Part shown: in pieces, positions 4,471-6,823 of the stretch
Position numbering within the stretch: position 1 is the first letter of the stretch
How the letters are laid out: the number at the start of each line of letters is the position of its first letter
From: Treponema sp.
GTDB taxonomy: Bacteria > Spirochaetota > Spirochaetia > Treponematales > Breznakiellaceae
Direction: 5' to 3'
Length of the DNA stretch: 6,823 bases
NCBI GenBank assembly: GCA_031280065.1
Contig: JAITHH010000062.1
Span: forward strand, 1-6,823
The notes under the pieces: generated by a model
Databases searched by the model: none
What the model was told of the DNA's origin: nothing
The model's input: the letters and a program-made list of their open reading frames with translations, nothing else
Made by a program: the position numbers and the translations under genes

Positions 4471-5918
4471 CGGGACTGCGGTATATCAAGGTGGCCCTGT
4501 TCTTCATCCTCCTGGGAACCGCGGGCGGGGTGTATATCGTGCTTTCCTCGGACGGGCTGAACAGTTTTAACACGCGGCTCTACGGGGTAACGCTCAAGGA
4601 CGCTTCCGGTCTTTCCACCCGTTCCAAGGTGTACCTGGCGGGCGTAACCGTGGGGAAGATTCACCAGATACGGCTTGAAGGGAACGAGGCCCATTTGCAG
4701 GTGGCGTTTCTGAGGGATGTGGAGATTCGGGAAGGGGCCCGCATTGCCCGGAAAGCATCTTCTATTCTGGGAACTTCTATCCTTACCTTGGATCCGGGGC
4801 CGGAATTCACCCCGCTGATCCCCGAAGGGGGCAGCATCGATTCGGATCAAAGCGCCAAGGATATGAACGCGGTCATCGACACGGTGCAGGACCTGGGCGG
4901 CAAAATCAGTCTGCTGGCAGCGGAACTGCAAAGCAACCAGCTCCAGCTCGTGAGCGCGACCCTGGAGAGTTTCCGTTCTATCGCGGAGAAGCTCAACGTC
5001 CGCTCCGATGAGGAGCTTGCGCGGGTCTCCCGGATTCTGGAATCCACGGCGCTCATCACGGAACGGGCCCAGCGGCTTCTGGAAAACCGCGAGGATGATC
5101 TGGAAGGCGCGGCGGCGGATATACGCGCCGCCCTGGAGAATATCAAGGCGATCACCGCTGATATTCGGCAGGGGCGGGGGAATATCGGGCAGCTGCTCTA
5201 TGACGACCGGTTCTACAGCAACATGGTCTCGATTTCCGAAAAGACTGACGCGGCGCTGGACAAGCTGGAAGACGCGCTGGATTCGGTCCATTCGGTGGCG
5301 GGCAATGTAAACGGGGTGGTAAGCAGCGCGGGGGAGATTCTGGACCGGGCCAACGGCATGGGCGTGATGCTGGATACCCAGGCCCGCTACAATATGCTGG
5401 CCGGAACCATGCAGGCGGGCGCGTCTCTCCGGCTTGAACCCGCCTCCAACGACCGCTGGTACCGGATCGGCGTTTCCACGGCGCCGAACGGAATTGTCTC
5501 CCGCTCGGTCAAGGAGATTGCCTCCAGCGGCGGGGGCGTGCGGGAGGAGATCACCGAGACCCGCTATACGGCGGCCATAGACGCGGAGCTGGCCCGGCGT
5601 TTCGGGCCGCTGACGATCCGGGGCGGTCTTTTGGAAAGTACGGCGGGGATTGGCATTGATATTCAGCCGCTCCGCTGGGTGGGGTTTTCCGGCGAGGCGT
5701 TTGACTTTAAGAAAGGTGAAGCGCCGAATCTGCGGACAAGCCTGACGGTCTATCCTTTCTTTGATCCCCAGAGTAACAAGCCCTGGAATTGGCTCTATAT
5801 CCGGGGCGGGGTCAGTGATGTGCTGCGAGACGAGCGGGATGTGTTTATCGGCATGGGGCTGCGTTTTGCCGACCGCGAAGTCCGGGGGCTGGCGGGCTTG
5901 ATACCTTTGGCTAAGTAG
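4467..5918 (+). CDS. mlaD: MlaD/MCE-family protein with C-terminal beta-rich (barrel-like) domain
   Basis: A 483-residue MCE protein, much longer than the roughly 180-residue MlaD of E. coli. Domains: transmembrane anchor (about 6-26); MCE domain (about 35-115) with VTLKDASGLSTRSKVYLAGV and SSILGTSILTLDPGPEF; a long helical region (about 120-300) with heptad-like Leu/Ala patterning and ITADIRQGRGNIGQLLYD; then a beta-rich domain (about 305-483) of alternating strands such as TIRGGLLESTAGIGIDI (starting near 383), FSGEAFDF, LRTSLTVYPF, LYIRGGVSDVL and FIGMGLRFADREV. This resembles the C-terminal domain of long MlaD proteins in several non-proteobacterial diderms and deltaproteobacteria, interpreted as an outer-membrane barrel. 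It would thus link both membranes. Last gene of the operon. Only a weak CGGG-N7-CCCG hairpin lies in the 77-bp gap to the convergent gene, so no clear terminator. Confidence 0.92.
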   Translation: MTGLRYIKVALFFILLGTAGGVYIVLSSDGLNSFNTRLYGVTLKDASGLSTRSKVYLAGVTVGKIHQIRLEGNEAHLQVAFLRDVEIREGARIARKASSILGTSILTLDPGPEFTPLIPEGGSIDSDQSAKDMNAVIDTVQDLGGKISLLAAELQSNQLQLVSATLESFRSIAEKLNVRSDEELARVSRILESTALITERAQRLLENREDDLEGAAADIRAALENIKAITADIRQGRGNIGQLLYDDRFYSNMVSISEKTDAALDKLEDALDSVHSVAGNVNGVVSSAGEILDRANGMGVMLDTQARYNMLAGTMQAGASLRLEPASNDRWYRIGVSTAPNGIVSRSVKEIASSGGGVREEITETRYTAAIDAELARRFGPLTIRGGLLESTAGIGIDIQPLRWVGFSGEAFDFKKGEAPNLRTSLTVYPFFDPQSNKPWNWLYIRGGVSDVLRDERDVFIGMGLRFADREVRGLAGLIPLAK

Positions 5919-5995
5919 CTCCCGCCTGATAGCAGAAATACGACAGACGGAACGGCTCAAGACAGGCTGCGGGAACAAAGCCCGGGCGCGTATCT

Positions 5996-6823
5996 TTACT
6001 CAAGCGCCAGCTCCGCCAGTACAAAGGCGGTATGGGTTTCACTATCGTAGCTTTGTTCGGCAACCCGGTAGGGCAGCTTTTCCAGAGACCCGGTTTTGAT
6101 CAGCGACTCAAGCCTGCCGGCGGTCCCGGCGCTCTGTTCCCGCTCCAGGGTTTCTATCCGCACCCGCAGTTGTTCCGCGATATTTGCCGCCGCCGCAGCC
6201 TCCGCCATAGCCAAGGCGGTCTCCCGGCTGCCGAAGGTCTTTTCCCCCGCGGCATACAGATAGCCCGCTTTCACCGGGGACTTTAGATACCAGGGGGGAT
6301 ACTTGGAAAGATCGGGCTTGGGGGCGGCCTGGACCGCGGCCCTGCCTGAACGGACCAGGTTTTCAATGTCCGGGGGAATCGCCTCGTTGGGGTACTCTCC
6401 GGCGCGGATCATGGCGCCCGCATACACCTGGGGAGCGCTGCCCCCCTCTGTCCCCGTCCCCACTGTCCGGGAGAATTCTTCCAGGAAAATGCCCTCCCCT
6501 GGGGTGATCGTCCCTTCCGCGTTAAACCCGGTAGAGTAATTCGCCTGGGAGAATTCCCCCATCTCCAAAACGGTGGTTATCTCCAAGCCGAAGCTGAAAC
6601 TTCCATCGGGCCGTATCATAGTAGGCCAGGGGGTAAAGCCCGCCGCTTCCCCGTCAAGCCAGCGCCAGGTGTAAAAGCCCCCCGATACCTGCGCAAGCTG
6701 CTCCCGGCCTGTTCCCGAATCGGTCATGCGGTACACCCCGTCAAACTCCGGCCCGCCCCGGGTCTGCGCGGGAAGCGGGATCAAGGTTCCCCGCACATAG
6801 ACCCCAGTCAGGCTCCCATGCTC
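5996..6823 (-). CDS. LPP20-like protein, 5' end cut by window edge
   Basis: The frame is open from the right edge to the TAA at 5998-5996, giving 275 visible residues. A GTG at 6796 could be taken as a start, but the same frame runs upstream without a stop (EHGSLTGVY before it), so the true start and any signal peptide lie outside. The first roughly 170 residues (VYRMTDSGTG, GFYTWRWLDGEAAGFTPWPTM, then Gly/Thr-rich) are probably beta-rich and I do not recognise them. The C-terminal 100 or so (PPWYLKSP, AGYLYAAGEKTFGSRETALAMAEAAAAANIAEQLRV) follow the pattern of LPP20-type lipoproteins: a PxW start, a YxxGxG-like turn, then an Ala-rich helix before a beta segment. Its cell-envelope location is inferred from that family. 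Convergent with mlaD. Function unknown. Confidence 0.75.
   Translation of the reverse strand, partial: EHGSLTGVYVRGTLIPLPAQTRGGPEFDGVYRMTDSGTGREQLAQVSGGFYTWRWLDGEAAGFTPWPTMIRPDGSFSFGLEITTVLEMGEFSQANYSTGFNAEGTITPGEGIFLEEFSRTVGTGTEGGSAPQVYAGAMIRAGEYPNEAIPPDIENLVRSGRAAVQAAPKPDLSKYPPWYLKSPVKAGYLYAAGEKTFGSRETALAMAEAAAAANIAEQLRVRIETLEREQSAGTAGRLESLIKTGSLEKLPYRVAEQSYDSETHTAFVLAELALE

Noticed and set aside
4416..5978. Open frame of 520 codons on the minus strand opposite mlaD
   Set aside because: Its product is rich in Arg, Pro, His and Gln with no domain. It is a by-product of the GC-rich third positions of mlaD, whose own frame has clear anchor and MCE motifs.
5919..5995. Bidirectional terminator between mlaD and the convergent LPP20-like gene
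   Set aside because: Only a weak CGGG-N7-CCCG pairing and an 8-bp palindrome (GCCCGGGC, 5980-5987) are present, with no T-run on either strand.

Overview
The window looks like chromosomal DNA from a moderately GC-rich (mid-50s %, estimated by eye) spirochaete. A Treponema of the termite-gut type is my best guess. This rests on protein style (a short RpoS/RpoD-like sigma factor, a stand-alone HPt with a REC-HD-GYP regulator, a bridge-type MlaD, an LPP20-like protein) and on the repeat-filled spacer. It is inference; no marker gene fixes the genus.

Layout. (1) 1-716, minus strand: 5' part of a sigma-70 family sigma factor that runs off the left edge. Upstream of it is a near-consensus sigma-54 (-24/-12) promoter at 748-764, placed so that the mRNA would have a leader of about 20 nt with a strong Shine-Dalgarno. 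(2) 717-1353: a 637-bp non-coding divergent spacer. Its left part holds the sigma-54 promoter and imperfect tandem repeats at enhancer distance. Its right part is a chain of palindromes and hairpins joined by a recurring linker, ending in a sigma-70-like promoter. (3) 1354-2758, plus strand: a two-gene signalling operon, an HPt phosphotransfer protein overlapping a response regulator with an HD-GYP (cyclic-di-GMP phosphodiesterase type) output, closed by a hairpin terminator. (4) 2957-5918, plus strand: mlaE-mlaF-mlaD with 4-bp ATGA overlaps, an ABC lipid-transport system of the MCE/Mla family. It appears to start from an extended -10 promoter so close to the ATG that the message may be leaderless. 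(5) 5996-6823, minus strand: convergent 3' part of an LPP20-like protein gene whose start lies beyond the right edge.

How the parts work together. The HPt and REC-HD-GYP proteins would form the end of a phosphorelay that lowers cyclic di-GMP; no kinase is in view. The sigma factor is probably switched on by sigma-54 plus an enhancer-binding protein, a logic like the RpoN-RpoS cascade of Borrelia. MlaE/F/D form an inner-membrane ABC transporter whose MlaD has a membrane anchor, an MCE domain, a long helical stretch and a beta-rich C-terminal domain of about 180 residues. That domain looks like an outer-membrane barrel, so MlaD alone could span the periplasm, which would fit the lack of mlaC in the operon.

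The observations most worth following up are the sigma-54 promoter on the sigma-factor gene, the bridge-type MlaD and the modular hairpin array.
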